From: JAUIJL01 sp965366625
GTDB taxonomy: Bacteria; Acidobacteriota; Thermoanaerobaculia; Multivoradales; J023
Assembly (NCBI GenBank): GCA_965366625.1
Contig: CBDUGP010000003.1
Coordinates: 124,001-188,000, forward strand
Direction: 5' to 3'
DNA: 64,000 nucleotides
Position 1 is the first letter of the stretch, and the number at the start of each line of letters is the position of its first letter. The notes beneath the pieces were generated by a model. It was not told where the DNA came from and made no database searches. It saw only the letters and a program-made list of their open reading frames with translations. Below, one piece after another: positions 15,857 to 24,457 of this stretch. Position numbers and translations under genes: made by a program.

Positions 15857-16858
15857 ATGATTGAGACGCCACTGGATTCGCCGGACTCGCCGGCAGAGCT
15901 GGATTCCGAGACCTCGAAATGGAGTTCCCGCGTGGAGCGGGTGTTGGCCGCGATCGACGACCATGTTTTGGGTCAACGGCAAGCGTCGGAGCAATTGTTG
16001 GCGACCTACATGGCGGGGGGCCATGCCCTATTGGAGGGTATCCCGGGAATCGGCAAAACTCTGTTGGCTCGTTCGTTCTCCGCAGCCCTTGGTCTGGAAT
16101 TCCGGCGAGTGCAATTCACCCCGGATCTAATGCCCGCGGACGTTTTGGGAACCAATGTTTACGACCGCGAGCAGGGCGCGTTTCGGTGGATGCAAGGGCC
16201 GATCTTCACCCAGATTTTGATGGCCGACGAGATCAATCGAACCCCGCCGAAAACCCAAGCGGCGTTGTTGGAAGGCATGCAGGAAGGGCAGGTTTCCCTC
16301 GACGGTGAAAGCCACGCCCTGGATCCTTCGTTTTTCGTCGTGGCGACCCAGAATCCATTGGAATTCGAAGGGACTTATCCTTTGCCGGAGGCGCAGCTCG
16401 ATCGCTTTCTGTTGCGGGTGGAAATGTCTTTGCCCAGTGAAGAGCACGAACTCGAGTTATATCGCCGAGCGCTGGATGAGCGCGCGGATCGCCGGCCGGG
16501 TGGGCTGCCCGAAGCGGTGCTTTCGGCTGAGGACGCGACCGAACTCCGACACGCTTCTCGCGAGATTCAGGTCGCCGAAGAATTGCTCGACTATTTGCGT
16601 CGCCTGGCCGGTGCGGTGCGCCAGTCGCCCCACCTGGAGCTGGCCGTCAGCCCCCGAGGAGCGCTCGCCCTGCTGGAGGTCGCACGGGCGTTCGCATTGT
16701 TGGAAGGGCGAGGATTTGTGATCCCCGACGATTTCAAACGGGCGTTGCAACCCTGTTGGGGGCACCGCTTGATCCTGGGTGCGGAGGCGGAACTCGAGGG
16801 CCATTCCAGCCGCCGCATTCTTCAGGACTTGGCGGATTCGGTCGAGGTCCCGAAGTGA
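15857..16858 (+). CDS. MoxR-family AAA+ ATPase
   Basis: 333 residues. Walker A GIPGIGKT is at about residues 62-69, Walker B ILMADEINRTPPKTQ at about 124-138, sensor 1 in VVATQNPLEFEGTYPLPEAQLDRF, followed by the helical lid with SPRGALALL. MoxR ATPases act as chaperone-like activators of VWA/DUF58 partner proteins. The start at 15857 has GAGGAGA seven bases upstream, much better than the longer in-frame options (15842 and further upstream). It follows the DUF4350 gene after 67 bp and precedes its probable partner DUF58 gene. The 3' end of the gene is tandemly duplicated just downstream. Confidence 0.93.
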   Translation: MIETPLDSPDSPAELDSETSKWSSRVERVLAAIDDHVLGQRQASEQLLATYMAGGHALLEGIPGIGKTLLARSFSAALGLEFRRVQFTPDLMPADVLGTNVYDREQGAFRWMQGPIFTQILMADEINRTPPKTQAALLEGMQEGQVSLDGESHALDPSFFVVATQNPLEFEGTYPLPEAQLDRFLLRVEMSLPSEEHELELYRRALDERADRRPGGLPEAVLSAEDATELRHASREIQVAEELLDYLRRLAGAVRQSPHLELAVSPRGALALLEVARAFALLEGRGFVIPDDFKRALQPCWGHRLILGAEAELEGHSSRRILQDLADSVEVPK

Positions 16859-16908
16859 TCCAGGCCCGAAATGATCCAGGTCCCGAAATGATCCAGGTCC
16901 CGAAATGA
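16842..16908. repeat. 17-bp tandem repeat copying the 3' end of the MoxR gene
   Basis: The end of the gene (GAGGTCCCGAAGTGATC) is followed by three further near-copies of GATCCAGGTCCCGAAAT, one with a 1-bp deletion. The array includes the stop codon and fills most of the gap to the DUF58 gene. The unit is not a multiple of three, which is tolerated because it lies outside the reading frame. Confidence 0.88.
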
Positions 16909-16942
16909 GACGTTCTTCTCCCGGCTTAGGAGCGCGCTGAGC

Positions 16943-18244
16943 TTGCCGTCGATCCGCGTTTTTTATCTGCTCGCTTTGACCACTGTCCTGTGCATGGTCG
17001 GCGCGGTGGTGCCCGGCTTGGCGTACCTCGCCCTAGGTTTGGACGCCGCATTGGTATTGGCGATCTTGTGGGATCACCATCGGGCGTCGAAGCTGGGGTT
17101 GCTGGCCGAGCGAAAGTGGCCGGAGCTGCTGGCCCAAGGGGCGTCGTCGGAGATCGAGGTGGTGTTGCAAAGCCCCGGTGAGCAAGCTTTCCAGGTCCGG
17201 CTGAGGGAAACGCTGCATCCGGCTTTGGCGGCTCAGCCCGAGCGCACGGAACTCGAAATGAAGCCGGGTCGGCGTCGGTCTTGGCGTTACTCCATCCGGC
17301 CCCGACGTCGAGGAAGATATTCCTGTGGACCCTTGACCGCCCGGGTCCTGGGACCCTGGGGATTGGCTTGGCATCAGCGCCGACTGTTGGGCGACCAGGA
17401 ACGCAAGGTCTATCCCCAGATCCGTTGGCAGGGCAAGGTGGGTCGGCTGTTGTTGCTCGCTCAGCGGCGATCCTTGGGCCGTCATCCCCAGCGGGTCCAA
17501 GGTTTGGGCAGTGAGCCTTATGCCTTGCGGGAGTATTTGCCGGGCGACGCCCTCAATCGGATCCATTGGAAGGCCTCCGCCCGTCACGATCGCTTGGTCA
17601 CCCGGGAGGACACCTGGGAACGGGGCGCGCGGTTGGTGGTGTTGTTGGATTGCGCCCGCAGCATGTCGGGGCTGGACGGCGAGCGGTCCAAGCTCGACCA
17701 CGCCTTGGCGGCGGCCTTGGCGTTGACCCGGGTGGCTGCGCGTCGCGGGGATCAAGTCACCCTGGGGGCTTTTTCGGATCGCATCGAGCGTCAGGTGCGG
17801 ATTCGCGGCGGGCACCGCAGCATGCAAGCTGCTTATGGTGCAATCTTCGATCTGCAGAGCCGGGCGGTGGAGCCGGCCTTCGATCTGGCGGCGGAAGCGG
17901 CTTTTGCCCTGGAATCCCGTCGTTCTACGGTGGTGCTCCTGACCTCGGTCGTGGATTTGGCGTCCGCCGAGCTGCTGCGCCGGGCGGTGATGCGTTTGGA
18001 GCGTCGGCATCGGCCGATTCTGATCAATCTTCAAGATCCCGAGCTGGTGGCTTTGGCGGAGGAGGTGCCGCACACCGCGCCGCGGACCTTTGCCAAGGCT
18101 GCCGCGTTGGAAATCCTGCTGGCCAATCGTGCCCTGGGGGTGCGTTTGCGTCACTCGGGGATTCGGGTGGTGAGCACGGCGGCGGACCGCCTGGCTTTGG
18201 AGACCTTGGAGGCCTATTTGACCCTCTTCGGTCGAGGAGTCTGA
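16943..18244 (+). CDS. DUF58 domain-containing protein (MoxR partner)
   Basis: 433 residues from TTG with AGGAG ten bases upstream. Two membrane helices lie at the N-terminus (about 5-45). The DUF58 core is at residues about 185-240 with EPYALREYLPGDALNRIHWK and RLVTREDTWE, followed by a VWA-like domain beginning LVVLLDCARSMSG, where D-x-A-x-S replaces the D-x-S-x-S metal site. Such proteins are the usual substrates or partners of MoxR ATPases and face the periplasm or cytoplasm depending on topology. It is the last cluster gene; kynureninase follows after one base. Confidence 0.88.
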   Translation: MPSIRVFYLLALTTVLCMVGAVVPGLAYLALGLDAALVLAILWDHHRASKLGLLAERKWPELLAQGASSEIEVVLQSPGEQAFQVRLRETLHPALAAQPERTELEMKPGRRRSWRYSIRPRRRGRYSCGPLTARVLGPWGLAWHQRRLLGDQERKVYPQIRWQGKVGRLLLLAQRRSLGRHPQRVQGLGSEPYALREYLPGDALNRIHWKASARHDRLVTREDTWERGARLVVLLDCARSMSGLDGERSKLDHALAAALALTRVAARRGDQVTLGAFSDRIERQVRIRGGHRSMQAAYGAIFDLQSRAVEPAFDLAAEAAFALESRRSTVVLLTSVVDLASAELLRRAVMRLERRHRPILINLQDPELVALAEEVPHTAPRTFAKAAALEILLANRALGVRLRHSGIRVVSTAADRLALETLEAYLTLFGRGV

Positions 18245-18245
18245 C

Positions 18246-19511
18246 ATGCGCGAAAGCCGAGAATCGACCCGAGAAATGGCGGCGGAACTCGATCGCCACG
18301 ATCCGCTGGCGGTCTGCCGTGATCGCTTCCATCTGCCCGAGGAATTGCTCTACTTCGACGGCAACTCCCTCGGCCCGTTGCCCAAAGCGAGCCGGGAGCA
18401 CCTATTTCAAGTGGTGAATCGCCAATGGGGTGAGGATCTGATCGGCTCGTGGAATAGCCACGATTGGATCGGCCTGCCGAGACGGGTCGGGCGGCGGATC
18501 GCGCCTTTGATCGGTGCCCAGCCCGATCAAGTGGTGGTGTGTGATTCGGTGTCGGTCAACCTTTTCAAGCTGCTCGCCGCCGCCACGGATCTGCGTCCCG
18601 ACCGCCGGACTCTCCTATGCCAGGCGGATCATTTTCCTACTGACCTCTACATCACCCAAGGGTTGGCCCGGTTGCGCGGTCGCGGGTATCGGCCGGCCTA
18701 CGTCGAGGCCGACGATTTGGAAGCGTATTTGCTCGACCCGGAGCTCGGTAACGACGTGGCGGTGGTCAGCCTAGGGCATGTGGACTTTCGCACGGGTCGC
18801 CTGCTCGACATGGCCGGCCTGACCGAGACGATCCATCGGGCGGGAGCCTTGGCCCTTTGGGATCTTTCCCACAGCGCGGGGGCCCTGCCGGTGCGGCTCG
18901 ACGAGCACCGCGTGGATTTCGCCGTCGGCTGTGGATATAAATTTCTCAATGGCGGCCCCGGCGCGCCTTCGTTCCTCTACGTGGCGGAACGGCACCTCCA
19001 ACAAACCGTCAATCCCTTGTCGGGCTGGTTTGGACACAGCGACCCCTTCGCATTCACCCGGGACTACGCACCGGCCGCGGGTATCGATCGATTCGTCTGC
19101 GGTACGCCGCCGATCTTGGCCATGGCCGCGTTGGACGCCGCCCTGGACGTTTGGCAGGGGGTGGACTTGCAGGTCTTGCGCGCCAAGTCCATAGGTCTCG
19201 GGGACCTTTTCCTGGGCTTGGTGGCGGAGAGGTGCGCCGGTTGGGGGCTCTCGCCGGCATGCCCTGCCCGGGCCGAACTCAGGGGTAGTCAGGTGTGTTG
19301 GACCCATGCCCAGGGTTATGGGGTGATGCAGGCCCTCATTGAACGACGTCTGATCGGTGATTTTAGGGCCCCGGACATCCTGCGATTCGGCCTCTGTCCC
19401 CTCTACCAGCGATACGTCGACGTATGGGATGCGGTTGAGATCCTGCGCCAGGTCTTGGAATCGGAGGCCTACCGCGATCCGCGATTCCATCGGCGGTCGA
19501 AGGTCACGTAG
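18246..19511 (+). CDS. kynU: Kynureninase
   Basis: A 421-residue PLP enzyme that cleaves kynurenine to anthranilate and alanine (or 3-hydroxykynurenine to 3-hydroxyanthranilate). Family landmarks: ELLYFDGNSLGPLPK at residues 33-47, WNSHDWIGLP, SVSVNLFKLLAAA, the cofactor aspartate in WDLSHSAGA (D206), and the Schiff-base lysine K232 in GCGYKFLNGGPGAPSF. It starts 1 nt after the DUF58 stop, so it is probably co-transcribed with the MoxR cluster, an odd partner for a tryptophan-degradation gene. No tryptophan dioxygenase or formamidase is nearby. Its last 8 bp overlap the end of the converging membrane-protein gene. The N-terminus has a short RES/RE repeat. Confidence 0.93.
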   Translation: MRESRESTREMAAELDRHDPLAVCRDRFHLPEELLYFDGNSLGPLPKASREHLFQVVNRQWGEDLIGSWNSHDWIGLPRRVGRRIAPLIGAQPDQVVVCDSVSVNLFKLLAAATDLRPDRRTLLCQADHFPTDLYITQGLARLRGRGYRPAYVEADDLEAYLLDPELGNDVAVVSLGHVDFRTGRLLDMAGLTETIHRAGALALWDLSHSAGALPVRLDEHRVDFAVGCGYKFLNGGPGAPSFLYVAERHLQQTVNPLSGWFGHSDPFAFTRDYAPAAGIDRFVCGTPPILAMAALDAALDVWQGVDLQVLRAKSIGLGDLFLGLVAERCAGWGLSPACPARAELRGSQVCWTHAQGYGVMQALIERRLIGDFRAPDILRFGLCPLYQRYVDVWDAVEILRQVLESEAYRDPRFHRRSKVT

Positions 19512-21573
19512 GCCCTCGATCTTTGGGCTGTTGTCGCGTTTGACGTTCCAAGCTCAGGGGCTTGCGGTGCTCGTCCACCAAACGTTGGGTCAGCTCCTGA
19601 TCTCTTTTCATGGCACCGGCGAGGATCGCTCGGCCGACTTCGATTCGACCTCGTTTGATTTCCAAGAAGGCCCGCGCGCACTGCAAGGGCACGGAGCGAT
19701 CCCCCAGGGCCTCGGCGTGTCGGATCTTTCCTTCGGCCCGGCGCACCTCTCCGGCCCTCAGCTCGAGCAAGGCCAGGTTGACCCAAGCCGCCGAAAAATT
19801 GGGCCCCAGCTCGGTGGCACGGACATAGGCGAGAAAAGCGCGGGAATAGTCTTGGCGTCTCTCCAACACGATGCCTAGATTGTTGAGCACCCGAGGCTCG
19901 GTGGGCAGCAATCGGGTGGCGATGCTGAGATGGCGCTCGGCGGTTTCTAGGTCATCGAGGGACAAGCTGAGGGTGCCGAGCTGAAAATTTGCCGCGGCAT
20001 CGTCGGGGGCGAGATCCACGGACTGCAGGGCGTCGGTCCGAGCGGCTTCCAGGTCGCCTTGGTGTTGGTGGGCGATGGAACGAAAGAAGTAGTCGCGATA
20101 GGGGGTTTCGGGCTCGACTCCGAGCCAATTGATCGACGAGGCGAGCCCCAAGGCTGCCGCTAGGACCCAAGCGATCGCAGGGACTTGGAATTGCCCTGTG
20201 GTTACCCCGGTCGGTGGACCATCGGATCGGCGAAATCGACCCACGGTAGCCGCCAAAGTACCCAAGATGGCCGCTAGACCGCCCCCTGCCAGAACCGCCA
20301 GGACCGGCCAGAGAGGGATTCGATAACGAGCGTTGACGAAGAAGAGCAAAATGCCGCCGGCATAGGCGCCGATGAAAAGCAGCAGCCAGACGAGTCTCGG
20401 CCGATTTCCCCGTCGCCACGCGGCCCACGAGCCGAGCAAGGCGAGGGCCAGCAGGCCGGCGAATCGAACCGGCAGCAGGCCGAGCAGGCGGGATTCCTGG
20501 GTGGCCATGAATTGAAAGCTTTTATTGTTGGGAATCTCGTGGTTCCACAACAGCAATAAGGCTTTTCTGCCCATTAGCCCGAGGGTCCGAAGGGGACCGC
20601 TGAGCACCTCGTCCAAGGTCTTTCGATACCAAAACCGCGAGACTGCGCTCGGAGCGAGGGGTGGAGTTTGACCAGTTTCCTCCATATAGACCTGCTCGGA
20701 AAAGACCTGGACCGAATCTCGATAGCCGTCACCGTAAGCGGTGTGACGGTCTTGTCGAGGGATCATGCCGTCTGCCCCGTCCTTATTGCCGAGGTAGAAG
20801 TTGACCCCGCCGGAGGTCGGCAGGAGGTGAAATTGGCCGAAATAATGACTGTGCCACAGGCCCGCGAGCACCAACACTGCGAGGGTGCCGAGCACCATTG
20901 AGGCGGCGGCACTCAGTCGTCGCGACAGGCCGGCTTTCCAGGGATTCCAGAGCATCATCGGCAGTCCGATGAGCAGGGCGGGCAGCACGTTTGGCCGTGC
21001 CTGGGCCGCCAATCCGAGCACCAAGCCGGCGACACCCCAGATTTTGATCGCGCCGCCGGAGCTTAAACGTTCGACCGTCGGCAGATTGAGAAAGAGGGTG
21101 ACCAGGAACGTGAAGAGGGCGGTGTTGAGCAGCTGACTTTCGAAGTAGAGGGGCGGGCCGGCCAAGGCGTAGAGGATTCCGGCACACAGGCCGGCGGTGG
21201 AGGAGCGGTAGAGCCGTCGTGCCAGGTCGGCGACCAAAACCGTGGTGGCGATGCCCATCAAGTGTTGAATCAGGATCGCCGCGGCAAAACCCCAAGTCGG
21301 GGCGATCTTGTAGAGCATCGCCAGGAGGGCGGGATAAAGCATCGGACGGAAAGCGGGGTTGAGGTCCGCGATCGACTGCCCCGCAGCCAAGGCCCGGCCG
21401 ACAGCATCGTAAAAAGCCTCGTCGAGGATCGGCACGCCGAAGAAGGCGGAACTCATGTATTCAGAAAAATAGGCGAATCGAACCAGCAGAGCGAGGGTGC
21501 CGACCCACAACATGAGCCGTGCGGAGGAAAGTTCGCTCGAGGAAGAGGCGCTCTCCGGGTCCGACGGGTTCAT
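19504..21573 (-). CDS. GT39/ArnT-like membrane glycosyltransferase with C-terminal TPR repeats
   Basis: About 689 residues. The N-terminal 440 residues carry roughly ten membrane helices. After the first helix comes PILDEAFYDAVGRAL, a D-E pair like the catalytic acidic motif of polyprenyl-phosphate sugar transferases (GT39/ArnT/PMT superfamily). Residues about 520-660 are TPR repeats (APDDAAANFQLGTLSL, EPRVLNNLGIVLERRQDYSRAF, NFSAAWVNLALLELRAG), probably periplasmic. The start at 21573 overlaps the upstream SGNH gene as ATGA; an in-frame start at 21615 is less likely. It could glycosylate secreted proteins or lipid. The substrate is not readable. The C-terminal stop overlaps kynureninase by 8 bp. 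Confidence 0.78.
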   Translation of the reverse strand: MNPSDPESASSSSELSSARLMLWVGTLALLVRFAYFSEYMSSAFFGVPILDEAFYDAVGRALAAGQSIADLNPAFRPMLYPALLAMLYKIAPTWGFAAAILIQHLMGIATTVLVADLARRLYRSSTAGLCAGILYALAGPPLYFESQLLNTALFTFLVTLFLNLPTVERLSSGGAIKIWGVAGLVLGLAAQARPNVLPALLIGLPMMLWNPWKAGLSRRLSAAASMVLGTLAVLVLAGLWHSHYFGQFHLLPTSGGVNFYLGNKDGADGMIPRQDRHTAYGDGYRDSVQVFSEQVYMEETGQTPPLAPSAVSRFWYRKTLDEVLSGPLRTLGLMGRKALLLLWNHEIPNNKSFQFMATQESRLLGLLPVRFAGLLALALLGSWAAWRRGNRPRLVWLLLFIGAYAGGILLFFVNARYRIPLWPVLAVLAGGGLAAILGTLAATVGRFRRSDGPPTGVTTGQFQVPAIAWVLAAALGLASSINWLGVEPETPYRDYFFRSIAHQHQGDLEAARTDALQSVDLAPDDAAANFQLGTLSLSLDDLETAERHLSIATRLLPTEPRVLNNLGIVLERRQDYSRAFLAYVRATELGPNFSAAWVNLALLELRAGEVRRAEGKIRHAEALGDRSVPLQCARAFLEIKRGRIEVGRAILAGAMKRDQELTQRLVDEHRKPLSLERQTRQQPKDRGPT

Positions 21574-22622
21574 GGCTCGAGAATCAACGGCCACAGCTGC
21601 TCGCGCTCGAAGCATTGATCGAGGGCTTCGGCGACCCGCCGATTACCCTTCTTGCGGAAGTGGATGCCGTCGCGCATGAAAAACTCTTTTCGCACTTCAG
21701 GATCGAGGGTCGAGAACTCGGCCTCGAGATCGCAGAGCACCGCGCCGGATTCACCGGCGACCCGTCGTTGGACCTCGACGTAGCTTTGGTGCAGCGGCAC
21801 CAGCTCGTCCAGATCGCGCAACCACCGGCGTTTCAGGCTTTTGGGCTCCTTGCCTCGGACGTGGTTCGAAGCCGCGGTGATGATCACCGGAACGGCATCG
21901 ATCTCGCGCGCCTTGGTGACCATGGCGGTCAAATTGTCCTCAAAGTCCGCTAGGGAAACCCGGTTGGGAAAATCGGTGTTGCCGGCCCGATAAGCCACCG
22001 TGGCTTTGGTCAGCAATTGCACTCCCCTTAGGTGGCTCCAACGGCTGGAGAAGATGCGTTTGACTTGGGCCACGGTGCGATCCTCGAGCCCGAATCCGAT
22101 CCAATGGTCGTTCCAACCAAAATAGATCGTCACTACCTTGGGCTGGAGGGCGGGCACGTCTCGTTCCATCTGTCGGCGTCCCTGGTATGACGACCAACCG
22201 ACGACCGCCAGATTGCCGAAATTCAATGGAGCCCCCCGGGTCCGTCGGGTCAGCTCCGCTAGGCGTTCGTCATAGCGTCCCAGATGGGTGCAGGAGTCGC
22301 CGAGCAGCACCAAGGGTGGGCGCTGCTCGCTCAGCCGCGCGAGTTTGTCGCCATAACCCTTGGGTACCCAGAAGAGATCGTCGTCCTGCTCGAAACCCAT
22401 GTCCAACATCAACGGATCCGGTCGCCCGAATTCGATGTCCGACGGGGTTAAAACGAAACGGAAATCCGTGATTCGCAGCGTCAGCTCGACGACACCCAAG
22501 AGCAGGATCAGCGTCACCGTCAGGACCATGAAGTTGACGGCGATGGATCGGGCGCCAGAGCGGCTCGGCGGGGCCGTGGATCCGTCGTCGGAGGATTTTG
22601 CGGGTGTCTTCGATTTGCTCAT
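21570..22622 (-). CDS. Membrane-anchored SGNH/GDSL hydrolase-like protein
   Basis: 350 residues. One N-terminal membrane helix (about residues 28-46), then an SGNH domain: block I LGDSCTHLG with nucleophile S110, block III-like GWNDH with N171, and the C-terminal D-x-x-H in RDGIHFRKKGNRRVAEAL (D318, H321). Members of this family de-acetylate or acylate polysaccharides and other envelope sugars. It overlaps the glycosyltransferase gene by 4 bp, so the pair probably works on the same glycan, an inference from context. There is no clear Shine-Dalgarno at the start. Confidence 0.82.
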   Translation of the reverse strand: MSKSKTPAKSSDDGSTAPPSRSGARSIAVNFMVLTVTLILLLGVVELTLRITDFRFVLTPSDIEFGRPDPLMLDMGFEQDDDLFWVPKGYGDKLARLSEQRPPLVLLGDSCTHLGRYDERLAELTRRTRGAPLNFGNLAVVGWSSYQGRRQMERDVPALQPKVVTIYFGWNDHWIGFGLEDRTVAQVKRIFSSRWSHLRGVQLLTKATVAYRAGNTDFPNRVSLADFEDNLTAMVTKAREIDAVPVIITAASNHVRGKEPKSLKRRWLRDLDELVPLHQSYVEVQRRVAGESGAVLCDLEAEFSTLDPEVRKEFFMRDGIHFRKKGNRRVAEALDQCFEREQLWPLILEP

Positions 22623-22866
22623 GGATCTGGGCGCGAAATGGGTTCGCGAGGCCCGAGATGGTAACAGGAATGAAGTTGGCTAGGCAGATTTCGCTCGGTC
22701 TTTTGGCGCGTCTACGATGGACCTGGGCGTTGGAAAGTGCTAGGAAAGATCCATGAGTATGGCGAAAACCATTCGCCCTTCAAGCGAAGGTCGAGACTCG
22801 CGGGCCACGAGGTCCGGGCAGGTCGAAATCTGCGTGTTTTAGATGACCCGAAAAGGGAGCTTTATT

Positions 22867-24216
22867 GTGAGCATCGAGATGGAAATCAAGAAGTTCATGT
22901 CGGGCTTGGAAAAGCGAAATCCCGGAGAGCCGGAGTTCCAGCAGGCGGTTCAGGAGGTGGTCGAGACGGTCATGCCGTTTTATGTAGACCATCCGTCGTA
23001 TCAGAATGCGCAGATCCTGGAACGAATGACCGAGCCGGATCGGATCGTGATCTTTCGGGTGACTTGGGAGGACGACGACGGCAATATTCGAGCGAATCGC
23101 GCCTGGCGGGTGCAATTCAACAACTCCATCGGTCCCTACAAAGGCGGGCTCCGCTTTCATCCGGACGTCAACCTATCGGTGCTCAAATTTCTGGGATTCG
23201 AGCAAGTCTTTAAAAATTCCTTGACCGGGCTGCCCATGGGCGGCGCCAAAGGCGGTTCGAATTTCAATCCACGGGGTAAGAGCGACCGTGAGGTGATGCG
23301 TTTCTGCCATTCCTTGATGATCGAGTTGCATCGTCACATCGGCGAGGATACCGACGTTCCCGCCGGCGATATCGGTGTCGGACGGCGCGAGATCAGCTAC
23401 CTTTTCGGCATGTATAAACGGATGGAAAATCGCTTCGCCGGCATCCTGACCGGTAAGGGGTTGAGCTTCGGCGGCAGCCTGATTCGCACCGAGGCGACCG
23501 GTTACGGCTCGGTTTATTTCATGCAAAATATGCTGAAGGAGCAGGGCGAATCGGTAGAAGGCAAGATCTGTGCGGTTTCCGGCTCAGGCAACGTCGCCAT
23601 TTACACCATCGAAAAATTGGTCGAGTTGGGTGCGAAGGTAGTCACCGCGTCGGATTCGTCGGGATTTGTGCACGATCCCGATGGTTTCGACGCCGAGAAA
23701 CTGGCGTTTCTCAAGGATTTGAAAGAGAACCGGCGCGGTCGAATCGATGAATACGCAGACAAATTCAAGTCCGCGAGCTTCCATAAGGACAAGAGGCCTT
23801 GGGGAGTTACGACGGAGCTGGCCTTCCCGAGCGCAACCCAAAACGAACTCGACGGCGACGACGCCAAGACCCTGATCGACAATGGTGTCGTGGGTGTTTG
23901 TGAGGGCGCGAATATGCCCAGCACCCGCAAGGCGATGCATGCTTTCCTCGATGCGAAGGTGTTGTTCGGGCCCGGCAAGGCTGCCAACGCCGGAGGTGTG
24001 GCGGTGTCGGGTCTGGAGCAGAGCCAAAACGCCTTACGCATTTCCTGGAGCCGCCAAGAGGTGGACGATCGATTGCAGGGCATCATGCGAGACATTCACG
24101 AGCGCTGTACGGAGTACGGCTCCAACGGCAATGGTTGGACGAATTACGTGAAGGGCGCGAATATCGCTGGATTCGTCAAGGTGGCGGATGCGATGTTGTC
24201 CTACGGTGTGGTCTAG
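22867..24216 (+). CDS. gdhA: NADP-type glutamate dehydrogenase
   Basis: About 449 residues; interconverts 2-oxoglutarate plus ammonia and glutamate. Motifs: NNSIGPYKGGLRFHP, the catalytic-lysine region LPMGGAKGGSNF, VPAGDIGVGRREISYLFG, and the Rossmann segment AVSGSGNVAIYTIEKL. The length and GGAKGG/DIGVG pattern match hexameric NADP-dependent enzymes of the E. coli type. The GTG start at 22867 has GGGAG seven bases upstream; the in-frame ATG at 22843 has none and would add a poor tail. It stands alone on the plus strand. A repeat-rich inverted-repeat element follows the stop directly. Glutamate made here links to hydroxyproline breakdown, which ends in 2-oxoglutarate. Confidence 0.94.
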   Translation: MSIEMEIKKFMSGLEKRNPGEPEFQQAVQEVVETVMPFYVDHPSYQNAQILERMTEPDRIVIFRVTWEDDDGNIRANRAWRVQFNNSIGPYKGGLRFHPDVNLSVLKFLGFEQVFKNSLTGLPMGGAKGGSNFNPRGKSDREVMRFCHSLMIELHRHIGEDTDVPAGDIGVGRREISYLFGMYKRMENRFAGILTGKGLSFGGSLIRTEATGYGSVYFMQNMLKEQGESVEGKICAVSGSGNVAIYTIEKLVELGAKVVTASDSSGFVHDPDGFDAEKLAFLKDLKENRRGRIDEYADKFKSASFHKDKRPWGVTTELAFPSATQNELDGDDAKTLIDNGVVGVCEGANMPSTRKAMHAFLDAKVLFGPGKAANAGGVAVSGLEQSQNALRISWSRQEVDDRLQGIMRDIHERCTEYGSNGNGWTNYVKGANIAGFVKVADAMLSYGVV

Positions 24217-24221
24217 GCTCT

Positions 24222-24450
24222 GCGCTTCGCTACCCCGGGGACTGGTTGGTTGGACTTCGCTACCCCGAGGACCCTGGTTGGGCCGTCGCGGACGGGGCGT
24301 CGCGGATGGGCCACCAGGGTAGCTCCGCAACCCTGGGCTATGGGCAACAACCCCTTCGGGGTATCAGAATATTAGGGCCCTGCATTTGAACCCTGAAGGG
24401 GTTCCTATGCCCAGCCCGGGGTTGCGCTTCGCTACCCCGGGACTCTGCTG
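24222..24450. repeat. Intergenic inverted-repeat element, REP/MITE-like
   Basis: The gap between the converging gdhA and kinase genes is filled by repeats. CTTCGCTACCCCGGG-type boxes occur at about 24227, 24248 and 24428. In the middle, CAACCCTGGGCTATGGGCA...AACCCCTTCGGGGT (about 24330-24362) is mirrored imperfectly by ACCCTGAAGGGGTTCC...TGCCCAGCCCGGGGTTG (about 24390-24426), so about 100 bp can fold into one long hairpin with smaller hairpins inside each arm. No reading frame is supported. Elements of this look are common in intergenic DNA of large bacterial genomes; its copy number elsewhere is unknown to me. Confidence 0.7.
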
Positions 24451-24457
24451 GGGGCTT

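Noticed and set aside
24222..24450. tRNA or structured RNA gene
   Set aside because: The hairpins do not form a cloverleaf and the sequence is built of repeated boxes.
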